Notes: a model not told the origin generated them from the sequence alone. 64,000 nt of DNA from Sebastes aleutianus (GCA_916700875.1 CAKAKS010000060.1:29358189-29422188), one strand, 5' to 3'; counted from the stretch's first letter, positions 47,635 through 59,720 are shown. Made by a program: numbers and translations.

Positions 47635-48350
47635 CATTTTTTGAAAGTAAGGACATTTTTAAAAAGTGAAGACATTTTTGGAAAGTAGGACATTTTTGGA
47701 AACTAAGGACCTTTTTCGATAAGTGTGGACATTTTTGAGAAGTGAGAACATTTTCAAAAAGTGAGGACCTTTTCGAAAACTGAGGACATTTTTGGAAACT
47801 GAGGACATTTTTGGAAACTGAGGACATTTTTGGAAAATGAAGACATTTTTGAAAAGTGAGGACATTATTGGAAACTGAGGACATTTTTGAAAATTGAGGA
47901 AATTATTGGAAAGTGAAGACATTTTTAAAATATGAACATTATAGGAAAGTGTGGACATTTTTGAAAAGTGTGAAGATTTTAAGAATTGAGGACATTTTTG
48001 GAAATTGAGAACATTTTCAAAAAGTGAGGACCTTTTCGAAAATTGAGGACATTTTTGGAAAATGAAGACATTTTTAAAATGAGAACATTATAGGAAAGTG
48101 TGGACATTTTTGAAAAGTGAGAAGATTTTAAGAATTGAGGACATTTTCAAGAAGTGAGGACATTATTGGACCTTTTTGTAAAGTGAAGAAATTTTTTGAA
48201 AGTGAGGACATTTTTGAAAAGTTAGGACCTTTTCAAGAAGGTGAGGACATTTTTGAAAAGTGAGGACATTATTGGAGAGTGAGGACAACTTCTGAAAGTG
48301 AGGACATCATCGGAAAGTGAGGACAACTTTGGAAAGTGAGGACATTTTTC
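47635..48350. repeat. 19-bp minisatellite, about 37 units
   Basis: Tandem units near consensus GTGAGGACATTTTTGGAAA with a 19-bp spacing (for example successive GGAAACT at 47794 and 47813). Because 19 is not a multiple of three, the unit reads in all three frames, which explains the long minus-strand ORFs with repeated FQKCP / SSLFKNV words. Not a gene. Related units recur at 48935-49045 and 49430-49500. Confidence 0.93.
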
Positions 48351-48852
48351 AAACAAACACCACAACACTATCTTCTCCTTTTCCCACAAACTGTCTGTTT
48401 TATGCAGACTTCTCAATTATGTTGTCAAATTCAGCGGGACACGAGTTAAGATCCAGCCATCATACTGCCGTCTCATTTCAGAGCTTCTGTGGAGACGGAT
48501 CCTCCCGTGTTGTTTCTGGGGGTCAGCGCAGGTTTAATTGATTCTCCTTCTCCCTCCGTCTCTTATTAAGGCCACAGCGCCTCTCCATGGGAACTGCTAA
48601 TTGGCCCTCCCCTGTGGCCACTTGGTGAAGCAGGCAGACGTGGCCCGGTAGACACTTCTGCCGCTCCGCAGGGACGACGGCGGATAAGAGATTCACGCCG
48701 ACTACGCTGCTCTGTGGATCTGCTTCTTTAGGGACGACAGTCTGATGTCTCCCTCCTTCACCATCTGGACACCAGATTTACTGACGAACCGATTGAGACC
48801 TGAGAGACTCGACGTGATTTTTAGAGGATAACACCTCTGTATGTTCAGACTG

Positions 48853-48875
48853 GTGTGTGTGTGTGTGTGTGTGTC
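48853..48875. repeat. GT microsatellite
   Basis: Short pure GT tract between two patches of the 19-bp minisatellite. Confidence 0.9.
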
Positions 48876-48934
48876 ATTACATTTCTATCTTTGGGAGGAC
48901 CGGATTGTCTGCGTTTTAAAGACTTTGGGAGGGA

Positions 48935-49045
48935 TTTTTGGAAACTGAGGACACTCTTGAAAAGGGAGGGTATGTTTGGAAAATTGAGGGCCTTTTTGAA
49001 AAGTGAAGACATTTTTGAAAAGTGAGAATATTTTGTGTATTTTAG
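48935..49045. repeat. Outlying 19-bp minisatellite patch
   Basis: Diverged units GGAAACTGAGGAC, GAAAAGTGAAGACATTTTT and AAAAGTGAGAATATTTTG, the same family as 47635-48350. Confidence 0.8.
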
Positions 49046-49084
49046 ATAGTGAGTACATTTCTCAGGTGCTGAGGCTGCCTCCTT

Positions 49085-49430
49085 GCTGCTGACAGATGTG
49101 GCCCGAGGCGTTATGTTTTCGGGTTGTGCGTCCATTCTCGTGAACACGATATCTCAGGAACGCCTGGAGGATATTTATTCAAATTTGGCACAAAAACGTC
49201 CACTTGGACTCAAGGATGAACTGATTACATTTTTAGTGGTCAAAGGTCACTGTGACCTCACAAAACACGTTTTTGGCAATAACTCAAGAATTCATATGCT
49301 AATTATGACAATTTCATACAAATGTCTAATAGTATAAAATGATGAAGTGATGACATTTTGAACAGACATGGATGTAAACTGCAACTTGACTGGTTGGCGG
49401 AGGCATACAACCGCGAGGCGGTAATTCTAG
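49085..49430 (+). mobile_element. Dispersed repeat (ACGATATCTCAGGAACGCC type)
   Basis: Contains GTGAACACGATATCTCAGGA, AAATTTGGCACAAAAACGTC, TTGGACTCAAGGATGAACTG, GGTCAAAGGTCACTGTGACC and GGCGGAGGCATACAACCGCG. I recognise these phrases as a very common teleost interspersed repeat (from memory). The ORF across it is not gene-like. Confidence 0.6.
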
Positions 49431-49675
49431 TTAAAAGTGAGAACGTTTTTATAAAAGTACTGACATTTTTGGCAAATAAAGACTTTCTGAAAGTGAAGTT
49501 TAGTTTAAAGTTTGGAGCTGGAGAATATATTATGTCAGTGAAGGTCCTCACAAGTCAAGAAGTAAACCTGTCTGCATGTGTGAGAAAGAGAGCAAGAGAC
49601 AGAGAGATACAGAGAGAAAGTGTGGGAGTATATGGGATGATTTAAAGGTCGTGTGTGTTGTGGGCATGGCGTGTG

Positions 49676-49735
49676 CCTGTGTGTGTGTGCGTGTGTGTAT
49701 GTGTGTGTGTGTGTGTCATGTGTGTGAGTGTGAGG
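49676..49735. repeat. GT-rich microsatellite
   Basis: Interrupted TG repeat of about 60 bp. Confidence 0.9.
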
Positions 49736-49804
49736 TTTCATTAAGAGGGAGTTACAGTTGTGGGTTCACTGTATGCGCACGTGTTTGCAAATGAGTTTAA
49801 GTTT

Positions 49805-50639
49805 GTTAAACCTGCAGTAGGCAGGATATTTTTGGCATCATTTGGCAAAAAATCCATAAAAACCTTCAGCATATTGTAATTCAAGTGTTCTGAGAGATAA
49901 CTAGACTTCTGCACCTCCTCATGGCTCTGTTTTCAGGCTTTAGAAAATTTAGCCTGTGACGGGAGACTTTGGCCAATCACAGGTCATTTCAGAGAGAGAG
50001 CGTTCCTATTGGCTGTTCATTCAACGGAGGCAGCTGTCAATCACTCGCAAACTCCGATCAAACGGTCAAACTAGGCAGCGCTGATCAAATATGAATCAAT
50101 TTTCTGTTACTGTGATGTCTATTTCTCTCCTCAAATGTTTTCAGAAACATGTTTTAGTGTTCTGTTTAGCTGTTAAATGAGAAAGTTTGTTCCGGCTGGT
50201 GGGCGGTGCTTGGTGTTTCCTCAACTGATCTCAACATGCCTGCCGGGTCACAAACTTTCTAATTTTACAGCTAAACAGTACACTAAAACATGTTTCTGAA
50301 AACATTTTCATTCATACATATTTATTTTATTTAAATACGTATTACTGTGACAGAATTAGGATTCATATTTGATCAGCGCTGCCTAGTTTAGCTGTTTGAT
50401 CAGAGTTTGTGAGTGATTGACAGCTGCTCAGAGACAGCAGGCTCCAGCTCGGCTCTGACTGCTTGTTTTCCTCCGGTCTGTGAAATCTTGCAGATGCTAT
50501 TAGGAGCACTGGAAGATACAGAGGAACATGATTTTTTCAGATAACCTGTCTCATGCACTACCGTCAGGATATAGTGACCGTTTTATAAAAATAAGTTTTC
50601 TTAATCATATTTGCTCCAATCTGCCATCTCCAGCTTTAA
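49805..50639. mobile_element. TTAAA-CTGCAGTAGGC MITE, full-length copy 1
   Basis: Begins TTAAACCTGCAGTAGGCAG and ends CTGCCATCTCCAGCTTTAA, near-perfect inverted ends with TTAA. The interior has long inverted segments (TGATCAAATATGAATC with GATTCATATTTGATCA, and TTTCAGAAACATGTTTTAGT with ACTAAAACATGTTTCTGAAA). No ORF. A second copy lies at 57936-58586 and a truncated one at 27307. Confidence 0.85.
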
Positions 50640-51819
50640 TTTAGTTGTGCATGAGTGTTTTTTTTTCATTTGAAGGAAGTGGAAATTGTGACTATGGGGT
50701 GTTTGTGGTGTGCACCTGTTAGGTTAGTGCACGCTTGTGTGCACATGTGGCAAATACAAATGCCCAAAATTCAAGTGTCTGTAAGTGTATTTGACATTTG
50801 CCTGCCCGTGTGTGATAGGACATTAACATAATGTGTATGTGTTTGTGTAACTGACCTTGATGTTTGTTACTCTGAAGTGAGGATGAGCAGATAAGCAGCA
50901 GACTTTCACCTCAGTTCCTCTTCTTCTTCTTTTCTCGCTTTCCTTCAACCACAAAGACACAGAAGATGTTCCGTTTATTCCCTATCAAACTGAAGTTTAC
51001 TCAGCCCCGTGCATCCTGTCTGCGCTCGATATAAAACCCTTTTCCTCGAATATGACATTTAAATCTTTTCAGGTAAACTTTTGTAAGAGAGCTGGAAGGC
51101 AGCACAGGATTTTTTTTTTCTTCTGCCTCTGGTCAAACTGATTCTCTTTTCACACTTTTTTCAGATAAAGCCGAGCAACAATGCAACACCCGAGAAAAGA
51201 AAACGGTTTCATATGCGCATGGTGAGATAGTCTCACGGTGCTGAAAGGCTGAGGATGCATAATTTTTTTACAGTTACTTGAATAATATCAAAACATTCAC
51301 ACCATTGTGACTCAAAAGGTGCCCGCGGCTAAAACTCTGTCTTTCAGTCTCTTTGTTGTGGCACGTTTTTAATGAAATGCCCCAAATTTACCTGAAGTGC
51401 TTCGTCACCACTTTTTCAGTTTCATTTTTTGTCGACTATCAAACGGAAATCAATCTGTGGTAAAGGTTTTCCACTGTCTGCTTTTACATCTTCAAAACAT
51501 CTTAAATAATAATAAAAAAAACATAATTTATTGCGGTTTAAATACCAATGTTTTGCAAACGGTGCAAAAGGGATGTTCTTTCTCTGCAGAAATCGCTTCA
51601 AAAGATATTGAGCAAAAAAAAAAAGAAGAAAAAAATCATATCAAAACTCACCAGTCATAATGGTTGTAAAACCACAGCGAAGTTACAACTGTGCAGGAAG
51701 AGTGGAATTGAAAATGAATCAGGCGTGAAGTTTCTCAGCGTGAGTACAGAGAAATCACAGTGGATTCCAGAGAGAGCCCGGGAGTCAGGATTAGCGTTTG
51801 AAGGCTAAATGGTGTTATC

Positions 51820-51995
51820 GGTTCTGATTAAGGAGCATGTACGTGGTACTCGCTCCACCTCTGAGACAGCCATGGATGTCAATAGGGCTAATTGGCTCAT
51901 TAGACCAGGTATTTAACTGTGCTATAATCATTCTGTGTCATCACTTAAGCCCTGGTGGAGCACGAGGGGCTCTGGCGATTGAATACCCCCCTAAC
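51820..51995. promoter_or_regulatory. Candidate conserved non-coding block 7
   Basis: Unique sequence with CAATAGGGCTAATTGGCTCATTAGACC (two homeodomain cores), TATTTAACTGTGCTATAATC and GTGTCATCACTTAAGCC. No ORF. Confidence 0.35.
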
Positions 51996-52679
51996 CTCTG
52001 AAATAATTTGAGATACGAGAGGCTTGTCTGACAGGAGGAGAGCAGGGCGGCTCATGATATCGTCTGCCGTGTGTGGATTTTCAGTTTTCCTTTTTTTTTT
52101 TTTTTAACTTTTCCAGCAAATATAAAAGGAAGAATCTACCCTGTGAAAAGCTGCATTTTTTTTAGACTTTTTTATTTGATGGTCTAGTTTTCGTATCGCC
52201 GTAGATAATGTGTTGAGCACAGAACATGAGATATTTACGTGGATCTGCTGCAGCCACATGTTTTGTTTTTTTCAGTGTGCATTAACTGTATTTCAGTGAA
52301 TCTCTAAAGCCGGGAAACTGAGCTGATTATTAAAACCCACAAAGACCAGACACCCCACATACAACAATGGAATTCCCCCAACGTTTGAAGCTCTACAGTC
52401 ATTATAAAACACATTTTGAAAAACTAAGTAATTACAGTGGACGGCACTGAACAACAGGTGCAGTGTGATTAGAGACCTGACAGAAGGCTACATGTGACTT
52501 TTAGATGGACATCTGTAAAAAAAAAATTGATAATTCTTGTTTCAGTTTGCATGAAAAAGGAAGCGGTAAAGAGAGGGGGACAACAGGAACTACAGAGTCT
52601 GGAGAGTTTACAGTATGAGAGAACTTCGTGTGTACATTGAGTGACAGTGTGAATAACTCGCTCTGTCAGTCACGGCACA

Positions 52680-53080
52680 ACCAGCCTGTTCTCATTCCCA
52701 GGGCGTCAAATACCGAGGCTTTGTCACGGCCGTCGGCGTGTGATTGATACTGCCGCACAAGGCACCCTTCAGCTCCTTTATGAGACGCACCGGGCTTTTC
52801 ATTAACTACAATGTAAACCCGCGGCAACAGGGAAAGTGCTGTGGTGACTTAGTTTAAAGCACATAAAGACACACACAGGGCGGGCGGGAGGGGAGGTGGA
52901 TGCGTCCAACAAACACAAGGCTTTCATCCAGATGACCGCTCTTCGTGTCCCGCGTGTTAAGTTTTCACGTTACAATCAGCTGTTTGTTCGTGACCCGTGT
53001 TCACAACATTCACTTTCACTTTCACTTTACAAATGTTGTAGTTTTAAGCCCAATGTTGTTTTTCCTAAACTTAACGAAGT
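52680..53080. mobile_element. Dispersed repeat (CAGCCTGTTCTCATTCCCAGG type)
   Basis: Contains CCAGCCTGTTCTCATTCCCA, GGCGTCAAATACCGAGGC, CACGGCCGTCGGCGTGTGAT, CTCCTTTATGAGACGCACCG and ATTAACTACAATGTAAACCC, a signature I recall from dispersed teleost repeats. The ORFs in it are not protein-like. Confidence 0.55.
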
Positions 53081-53087
53081 GTTTTTT

Positions 53088-53190
53088 ATGGATGCACCGA
53101 TTCGACTTTTTCAGTACCGATAGCGATACCTGGGCTTTGGGTATCGGCCGATATCGAGTACCGATCCGATACCGGTGTTTCATTAATAAG
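53088..53190. mobile_element. GATGCACCGAT-type element terminus
   Basis: GGATGCACCGATTCGACTTT followed by repeated CCGATA/GGTATCGG words. This matches the end of a widespread hAT-like teleost element. Only one end is clear. Confidence 0.5.
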
Positions 53191-53361
53191 CTGTATGCCT
53201 GTGGAAGTGGCTGGGATCATTCTTTTATGTGTAAGGAAACATCAGGTTTGACTTCAAATATTGCTTTCCTAACTTTGTAAAACAAAATGTAACTAATAAA
53301 TACATTAGTGAATTGTTATTTATTATTAAAATAATAAACTTTTTAACAAGCCAATGAGTGA

Positions 53362-53445
53362 GGGTGCCATGGCCCAGTGGTTAAGACGCATACGACCGTA
53401 ATGTCCCCAGTTCAATTCCAGCCATGACAATTTGTTGCATTTCAT
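53362..53445 (+). mobile_element. tRNA-derived SINE head
   Basis: A-box-like GGCCCAGTGGTTAAGACG and B-box GTTCAATTCC at 53410-53419 sit about 33 bp apart, the internal Pol III promoter spacing. No tRNA cloverleaf survives, so it is a SINE rather than a functional tRNA gene. Confidence 0.55.
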
Positions 53446-53618
53446 ATCTCACTCTCTATCGACACTTCCTTAATTTTGGTGCGGCTACTGAGGAACTGTC
53501 ATCAAATCATTACCGTAATTGTCCTGACAATTGTAGTGTGTGTCCACCCCTTAATTTAAATAGAAGGCAGGTTCAGGAAATTGGGAAAGCCAACAAAAAG
53601 TCAATACGTTTTTATCAC

Positions 53619-53790
53619 AGGGCGCTCCGGTAGCTTACGTGGTAGAGTGGGCGCCTCATGTACCAAAGCTGAGTCCTTCCCGCAGCGGCCCGGGATTCAA
53701 ATCTGACCCGTGGCCCTTTGCTGCATGTCGTCACCTCTCTCTCCCACTTTCATATCTATCACCGTCCATATCAAATAAAGACAACAAAGA
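53619..53790 (+). mobile_element. tRNA-derived SINE
   Basis: GGGCGCTCCGGTAGCTTACGTGGTAGAGTGG carries the A-box, GGGATTCAAATC at 53692-53703 the B-box. The 3' part (TTGCTGCATGTCGTCACC, CTCTCTCCCACTTTCAT, CAAATAAAGACAACA) is the tail common to teleost SINEs of this type. Not a working tRNA. Confidence 0.65.
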
Positions 53791-54009
53791 CATAAATAAA
53801 TAAATTAGATTTTATCACAAAAGTTTCCTGGACTTCACTTAACCTAACATTGATAATACGGTTTATGGATAATGGAAGTTTTCTCCAAGCCTTTAAGTAT
53901 TCCTCGACATGTGTTGTCTGCATGTTATGTATAATGTATAATTTGCTTCATCAAAGTCAAATGAAAAACAAAACTGCAGCACAACTAAAATTATACAGAA
54001 AGTTGAGAC

Positions 54010-54259
54010 CGAGCACATCTTCCCACTTTGTTTGTTTTCCCGTCGGTTCCACACATCCGTTGGAAGCTCATGCCATCAGTGCTGTGGTTTTTGCTTAAAG
54101 GATGGGGTGGGGGGAGGTTGGTGTCCTGAGGGCCTGTGGAAGCTGGCATGGTGCTGACCACGCCGCCGTTTCCTCTGAAAGGAATGTCTGGTGTGGCATC
54201 AGTCACTGCTGGCATTCTGGAGATGGTCTGCCAGTCCCTCATCATTGTGCCACTGCTGC
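54010..54259 (-). other. Weak exon-like open frame
   Basis: After a CAG acceptor-like site (TTTGTGCAG, near 54260) a minus-strand frame of about 85 codons (MMRDWQTISRMPAVTDA, then FRGNGGVVSTMPASTGP) runs to a stop. Composition is more protein-like than the surroundings, but the polypyrimidine tract is poor and no partner exon was found. I do not recognise it. Confidence 0.2.
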
Positions 54260-55574
54260 ACAAACACACACACACAGAAACATAAACACGTCACACTCAG
54301 CTCCCACCCTGTGCACGGCAGTGATAGGCAGAGGACGAAGAGCGCACATCCTTATCGACGCCAATCCAGATGAACCTACAGACACGCTTCCCCAACACCC
54401 CAGACCCACTCGCTGCACAGTTGGCCACCATTAGCCTTCTTTTAGCGATGACAGTCCTAAGGCTAAGGGGAGGAGGGGGCCACCACTGCCAAGGTGCTCC
54501 CCTGATTTGCTACATTTCCCAGGGCTACGGGGCCTCTAGGCTTACTGGCCCATGGAGACATAAGCCCCGGCCTCCCTGGAGGCTCTCGGCCAACCCAGAC
54601 GCTTGGCATGGGCCGAACCGCCCAATGGGAGCCATCCAAGAGCCGTGGATGGCTATGATATGTTTCCACCGAGGGCAATTTCAATCATGTGGAATTTTGA
54701 TGAATGAAAGGAATGTGTTTTTGCTGGGGGTGGACTGAACGAGAGCAAGTCAGGCTCACGCTTTCACACATTACACCGTCTCATAGCAGGAATAAGAGGG
54801 TATGCTTCGTCTCAATGAGAGGGAATTTTGGACTAAAACATTAGAATTTAGAAAAAGATTATCCAATATAAAAGCCGTTAAAGGTTCATTCACTTAAATT
54901 ACAATAAAACATTTTTCTCACTTACATAATACTTGGATGAATGGAACGGAGCATTTACAAAAATCTTTTTTCTCAAACAATGTCCTCTTTACTCCGGGTC
55001 ATCCAGACATACATGCCAACCCGAGACCTTTAAAAAAGGAGGATTTCAAAACCAAAGTGGGGGGTCTGCTGGTCCTTCTCCAGAAAAATGTTTCAGAGAC
55101 TTTGTTTCTTGCATTATAAGTACACTGCAATGGCATTTTTCTGTTAAACTTTTGATTTTACCTTTATCTCCCAGGAAAGAAAACTGAATAATTCGCCCCT
55201 CTGGTGTGAACCTGGCATGTGAATCTCTGGCATAAACTAATATTCATTCATTTTTATTTATTTTTTCTTTCTACTCTCCATTTCTCTCTCCTCCTCTCAC
55301 TCACTGAAGGTTCTTTCAGACACAACACGACACCATCCCCACTGCTCTGAAACCCGTTATTTCCAATGGCCCAACTTTGGGCGCTGCACGCTGTGGCGAG
55401 CGCAGCTTAAACATGAGCTCAAACTGCGCTGTGTCGCGAGCATCTATAGACTGCTCTCTTCTGCTTCTGCTCTCTTAGCTCCATTGTTGTCCGGGTGGAA
55501 ACAGTAGGGATTATACATACTGTTCAGTTCCAGAAACAGGCTAAGGAACGGAAAAAAAGTGTGAAAATTTGTCA

Positions 55575-56015
55575 TAAATCAGGAGAAATATGGAAGAATT
55601 GGCTTTCAGTCCACTTTAGAATCGATTTTAAGCTCTTGATGTTTGTTTTTAAAACCATTAACGGCCTCGCCCCACCTCATTTTAGAAGTCCAGAGGTCGA
55701 GGTATAAGCTGTGGGGTGATTGTGCTTTTGCTGTCGCTGCTCCTAACCTATGGAACAAGTTACCCCCTGATGTACGCACTGTCACTGACCTAGTACTATT
55801 TAAATCTAAGCTCAAGACTTTTTTATTTAGATTGGCTTTTAATATGTAGTAGCGCTGTGACATTTTCCCTGTGCTTTTTATGTACCTTTTTATGATTTTA
55901 TGATGTGTTATGTTTTTATTCCTGTTATTTCTTGATGTTAATGTAAAGCTCTTTGGGTACCTTTTGGTTATTGTAAAGGGGTATACAAATAAATGTTGAT
56001 TGATTGATTGATTGA
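55575..56015 (+). pseudogene. L2-like LINE 3' end, frameshifted
   Basis: Frame one encodes VHFRIDFKLLMFVFKTINGL and APPH, then stops; frame two continues RSRYKLWGDCAFAVAAPNLW, NKLPPDVRT and FKSKLKTFLFRLAF. Together these are the C-terminal signature of L2/Maui-type non-LTR retrotransposon ORF2, with an internal deletion causing the shift. The 3' UTR has AATGTAAAGCTCTTTGGGTA and a GATTGATTGATTGATTG tail (about 55999-56014), diagnostic for this clade. Dead 5'-truncated copy. Confidence 0.85.
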
Positions 56016-57239
56016 ATTGGGATCCTGGGAGGAAACCGGGAGAGGGGAATTAAAAAACGTGAGTCTCCCGGGAAAATCGGGAGGGTTGGCAAGTATGCAT
56101 CCAAGTGCAACCCCCCCACCCCCCCCCCATCCCCACCATCCCCCCCCAGGTTAACACTGTTAGCTCTGTCAGCAGTGTTATCGTTGTTTTCACTGTTAGC
56201 ACCATTAGCTGCGAGCCGCTGCCTCAGCCGTCACCATGTTGAGAGCCATGCAGAGGCAATAGAAATGCTCCCAGTCTTGCATTTAGCATCTTTAAAGTAG
56301 TCCCTAAGAAAAGACATTAGAGTATATCCCAACATCTTTTAGTAGGCATTGTTATTTGCTAAAATAATATAAAATCTTCACATGGATTAGGCCAACTGAA
56401 TCAGATGCTCTGATGCTGCTCAAGCACCACAGCATTGATGTTGATTCAACACATTTGTTCCTACAATGTCCATGCAAGGTGACTACATTATGGTTAATGT
56501 TAGGGGAATACTTTTTTTACAATAAGAAAAAAAAAACATATTTTCAGCTGTGCTACATTGGGGACTGCTACGACCAGCAGGACGAGGATCATGTGACAGA
56601 TTGAGACAGCCGAAGGACTAAAACCGAAGTTATACTTTCCGCGAGTACGCAAGAGTGTTTTAGGATCCGCGTGACGTTTCGTCATCAAAGGGTGTTCACG
56701 TAGGCTCTGTGTGGACGTCAGCTTACCGGCAATTTGTTGTGACCGCGTGGTCTTGTCCGTAGCAATCTACTGCGCATGTGTAACTTGTCCTCCAAGCGGA
56801 CAGTTGTAGTAAAAAGTCGGTTACCCATGTTGATGACGTGAGTCTTACCTTGCAGGTCTACCTGCTACATGAAGGGCACACCGCACTAAGCGTTTTCATT
56901 GCATTTACATTGTGTGCTACAGAATCGTCCAGCATGAACAAAATTCGTAGAAATTCTGCACAAAAATATGATGACATTTTTTCGTTTGTCTTTTTTGCTA
57001 TATCAGCGTTTCTACTCTTTGTAAGTCTTATGAACCTTAAACATTATCAATAATCTGGGTTTTACAATTCATTAAGACTGTCATAATATCAAATGCATTT
57101 ATAAAAGACGGCACACAATAAAACACCCCCCCAATCAAAGGGTTAAAGTCACACTGATGAAGGATTACGGTAATTTTTAATCTAGACGTGTTGTTTTTTT
57201 AATTCGCTCTGACTGCTCTTCCTTGATGGTTTTGATTAA

Positions 57240-57560
57240 TACGGCCAGGAAATGTTTGTGAGCAAGACATATACTGCGATTCATCTGCAAAATAATCCAA
57301 TCATTACCAACTAATGACAGGGGGGGTGAAAAATGATGCGAGCCCGCAGCGACTCCCCAACATGCATCAGGGCCCCACCGACGCAGAGCATTGGAGGCCC
57401 CACCTGTCACGGCGATGCGGTAATTGCATTGCGGGCTCTCTCCTCTCCTCGGCTCGCGCTCCTCTCTTCCCCATCCACCGCCGTTCAGCTGCGAACACAA
57501 TGCTCGTCTTAATGAAGCCGTCTGACGAGGTGGCAATTACAGACTTCTGTCACTGTCACC
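57240..57560. promoter_or_regulatory. Candidate conserved non-coding block 8
   Basis: Unique sequence: TTGATTAATACGGCCAGGAA, TAATCCAATCATTACCAACTAATGACAG-type clustered homeodomain cores (57292-57318), CATGCATCAGGGCCCC, GATGCGGTAATTGCATTGCG and GTGGCAATTACAGAC. No supported exon, despite a 130-codon plus-strand and a 119-codon minus-strand ORF overlapping it. Confidence 0.38.
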
Positions 57561-57935
57561 GGGGGCAATTGGGGGGGAGGCGGAGGGGGGTTGGAGGATA
57601 TCTCACCCCTAAGGACTTCTCCACACCCGCTGTGTTACGCTGGATGGCAGGGTGGCTAAGCTGCTGTCATAGGCAACTCGAGAGTGCGAGCTGGATTAGA
57701 GGTTGACTGTATGAGTGATTGTTAGAAATGAAGTGATGCATCGCAAGCAGTATGGAGATGTCTCCGCTTTGACGGATGATCCAGTGACACTTCCATGAAC
57801 ACTTGAAAATGAAGCAGTGCTTCCGCGTGCAGTAAAAGAAATCACCCGACTGGTCTGAGATTGTTTGGGGTGATTTTCTTTAAACCATCTGAATTTTCTC
57901 ATGGATGTGTTAAAAGAAAAAAAAAAACGTCAAAG

Positions 57936-58586
57936 TGAAAGTGGTAGGAGGCAGTATATATTTGGCATCACTGGGCAAAAATTCCATAATAACATTTCTG
58001 CATATTGTAATTCAAGTGTTCTGAGAGATAACTAGACTTCTGCTCCTCCTCATGGCTCTAGAAAGGCTTTAGAAAATCTAACCCATGATGGGAGACTTTG
58101 ACCAATCACAGGTCATTTCGGTGAGAGAGAGCGTTGCTATTGGCTGTGCTCCAGTCATGTGACCAGAACTTGGCGTTCCTTCACCAGATTTCACAATGGC
58201 GGCGGCGTCACAAACGTTCTCATTTTACAGCTAAACCGTGCACTACAAGATGATTCTGAAAACATTTGAGGAGAGAAATAGGCATTAACGTAACAGAATA
58301 TCGATTCATATTTGATCAGCGCTGCCTAGTTTGACCGTTTGGTCGGAGTTCGCGAGTGATTGACAGCCGGCTCTCATAGACGGCAGCTTGACAGCAGACC
58401 TCAGATCAGCTCTTACTGCTTGTTTTCCTCCGGTCTGTGAAATGTTGCAGATGCCGTTAGGAGCACCGGGGCACATGATTTTTTTTCAGGTTACCTGTTT
58501 CATGTACTACTGTCACGATATAACGACCTTTTTATAAAAATAGCTTTTTTTAATATTTGCTCCAATCTCGCCTACTGATGCTTTAA
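57936..58586. mobile_element. TTAAA-CAGTAGGC MITE, copy 2
   Basis: Same family and orientation as 49805-50639 (AATTCAAGTGTTCTGAGAGA, TAACTAGACTTCTGC, GACCAATCACAGGTCATTTC, GATCAGCGCTGCCTAGTTTG). Right end CGCCTACTGATGCTTTAA; left end eroded. Confidence 0.8.
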
Positions 58587-58912
58587 GACACGGTTACACA
58601 TGTGTGAACACAGGTGAGTGACCATCGCCTGCCGAGGCGATATTCGTGCTGAAAGTTCACCAAAGTTGAACTCCACGCGAATGCAAAGATGCAAATTTGC
58701 TTTGCCACCAGAAGCAAACGTTGTTTCATCCCTTCGCTCACATAGAATGGAAGTGAACGGGAGCAAATGTTAATTTTGCACGTGTTGTGTTTCATCATCA
58801 TGGTTAATACTACTCACTCTGTGAAAACAGTTGTATAATGTGCTCTGTGGCTCTAGAAGAGCTTTCTAAAGTCTGAGAAAATAACATCATCGGGTTTTCT
58901 TTTCTTTTTCAG

Positions 58913-58946
58913 ATTGGATTTGAGACTTCAAATATTTTACAGAAAG
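58913..58946 (+). other. Possible 34-bp microexon
   Basis: An excellent acceptor (TTTTCTTTTCTTTTTCAG, ends 58912) and a consensus donor (AAAG/GTATGT at 58946/58947) frame 34 bp in unique DNA. No linked exons are visible. Could belong to a non-coding transcript across the desert, or be coincidence. Confidence 0.2.
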
Positions 58947-59439
58947 GTATGTACCAGGCAGGAAGGGTCTAATGAAAGCCACTCCTTAGTTGCATTATGA
59001 GAAATGTAGGCTCGAGCGTTTCTGGGGCTTGTCCCAAATTACAAACCAAAAATCAGGATATCACAACCTCTGCTGCGTCAGTTTTCTTGTGAGTCCCCCA
59101 ACTTCATGGAAATGCAATCATAAAATCACTTGAGTGTCCCTTAAACTCTTAATTCTAGTGATAAACCATTAGAGTGCTGACCCGAACCCGGCAGGCATTC
59201 TGTTTTCTTATGTCCGAACCAACCGGAGCCTGACGCAGTTCATGTAAACTGAAGCACTGAGTTTGTATTGTCCTGTCACGCAGTTGTCGTTACCATAATT
59301 ATTGCGTAAATAACAAACCCCAGCTCTGAACAAGAACCAACCCTGTCTCCTACAAAATTACGTTACCATACAACTAAACTGCATTATCAATTACGCTTTG
59401 AGTATTTTCTCACTGATTACGGTCGCAGTTTTAAAGAGT

Positions 59440-59720
59440 TTTAAACTCAAGGTTAACGTTGTAGATTGAAGAAGAAAAACAAAAAACTTAATGGTTAAGT
59501 TTAGTAAAAAAAACATCATGGTTTGGCTTAAAATGACGACTTAGAAACGAAATACAACAAAAACGCAGTAAAACTACTTGGTCAGGATAAGTAAAAAAAA
59601 ATCATGATTTAAATAAGTGAAGATTGACTTTTAGTTTTCACACGGGACACGAAAACCTGCCTACTGGGCGAAAGTTCAGTTTTGTTGTATAGGAACATAA
59701 TTTTTAGGAAACCAGGCTGA
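59440..59720. mobile_element. Dispersed repeat related to 38690-39725
   Basis: Shares CATGGTTTGGCTTAAAA, CACGGGACACGAAAACCTG and CTGGGCGAAAGTT with the longer copy. Non-coding. Confidence 0.5.

Noticed and set aside
47630..47958. Two minus-strand ORFs (84 and 99 codons) with repeated FQKCP-like words
   Set aside because: Product of the 19-bp minisatellite read in different frames; no start context, splice signals or unique sequence.
53619..53700. Possible tRNA gene from A- and B-box motifs
   Set aside because: No acceptor-stem pairing or anticodon arm could be formed; the SINE tail that follows identifies it as a retroposon.
57177..57706. 119-codon minus and 130-codon plus overlapping ORFs
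   Set aside because: No splice support or domain; the region is better explained as a non-coding block with long chance frames caused by GC-balanced composition.
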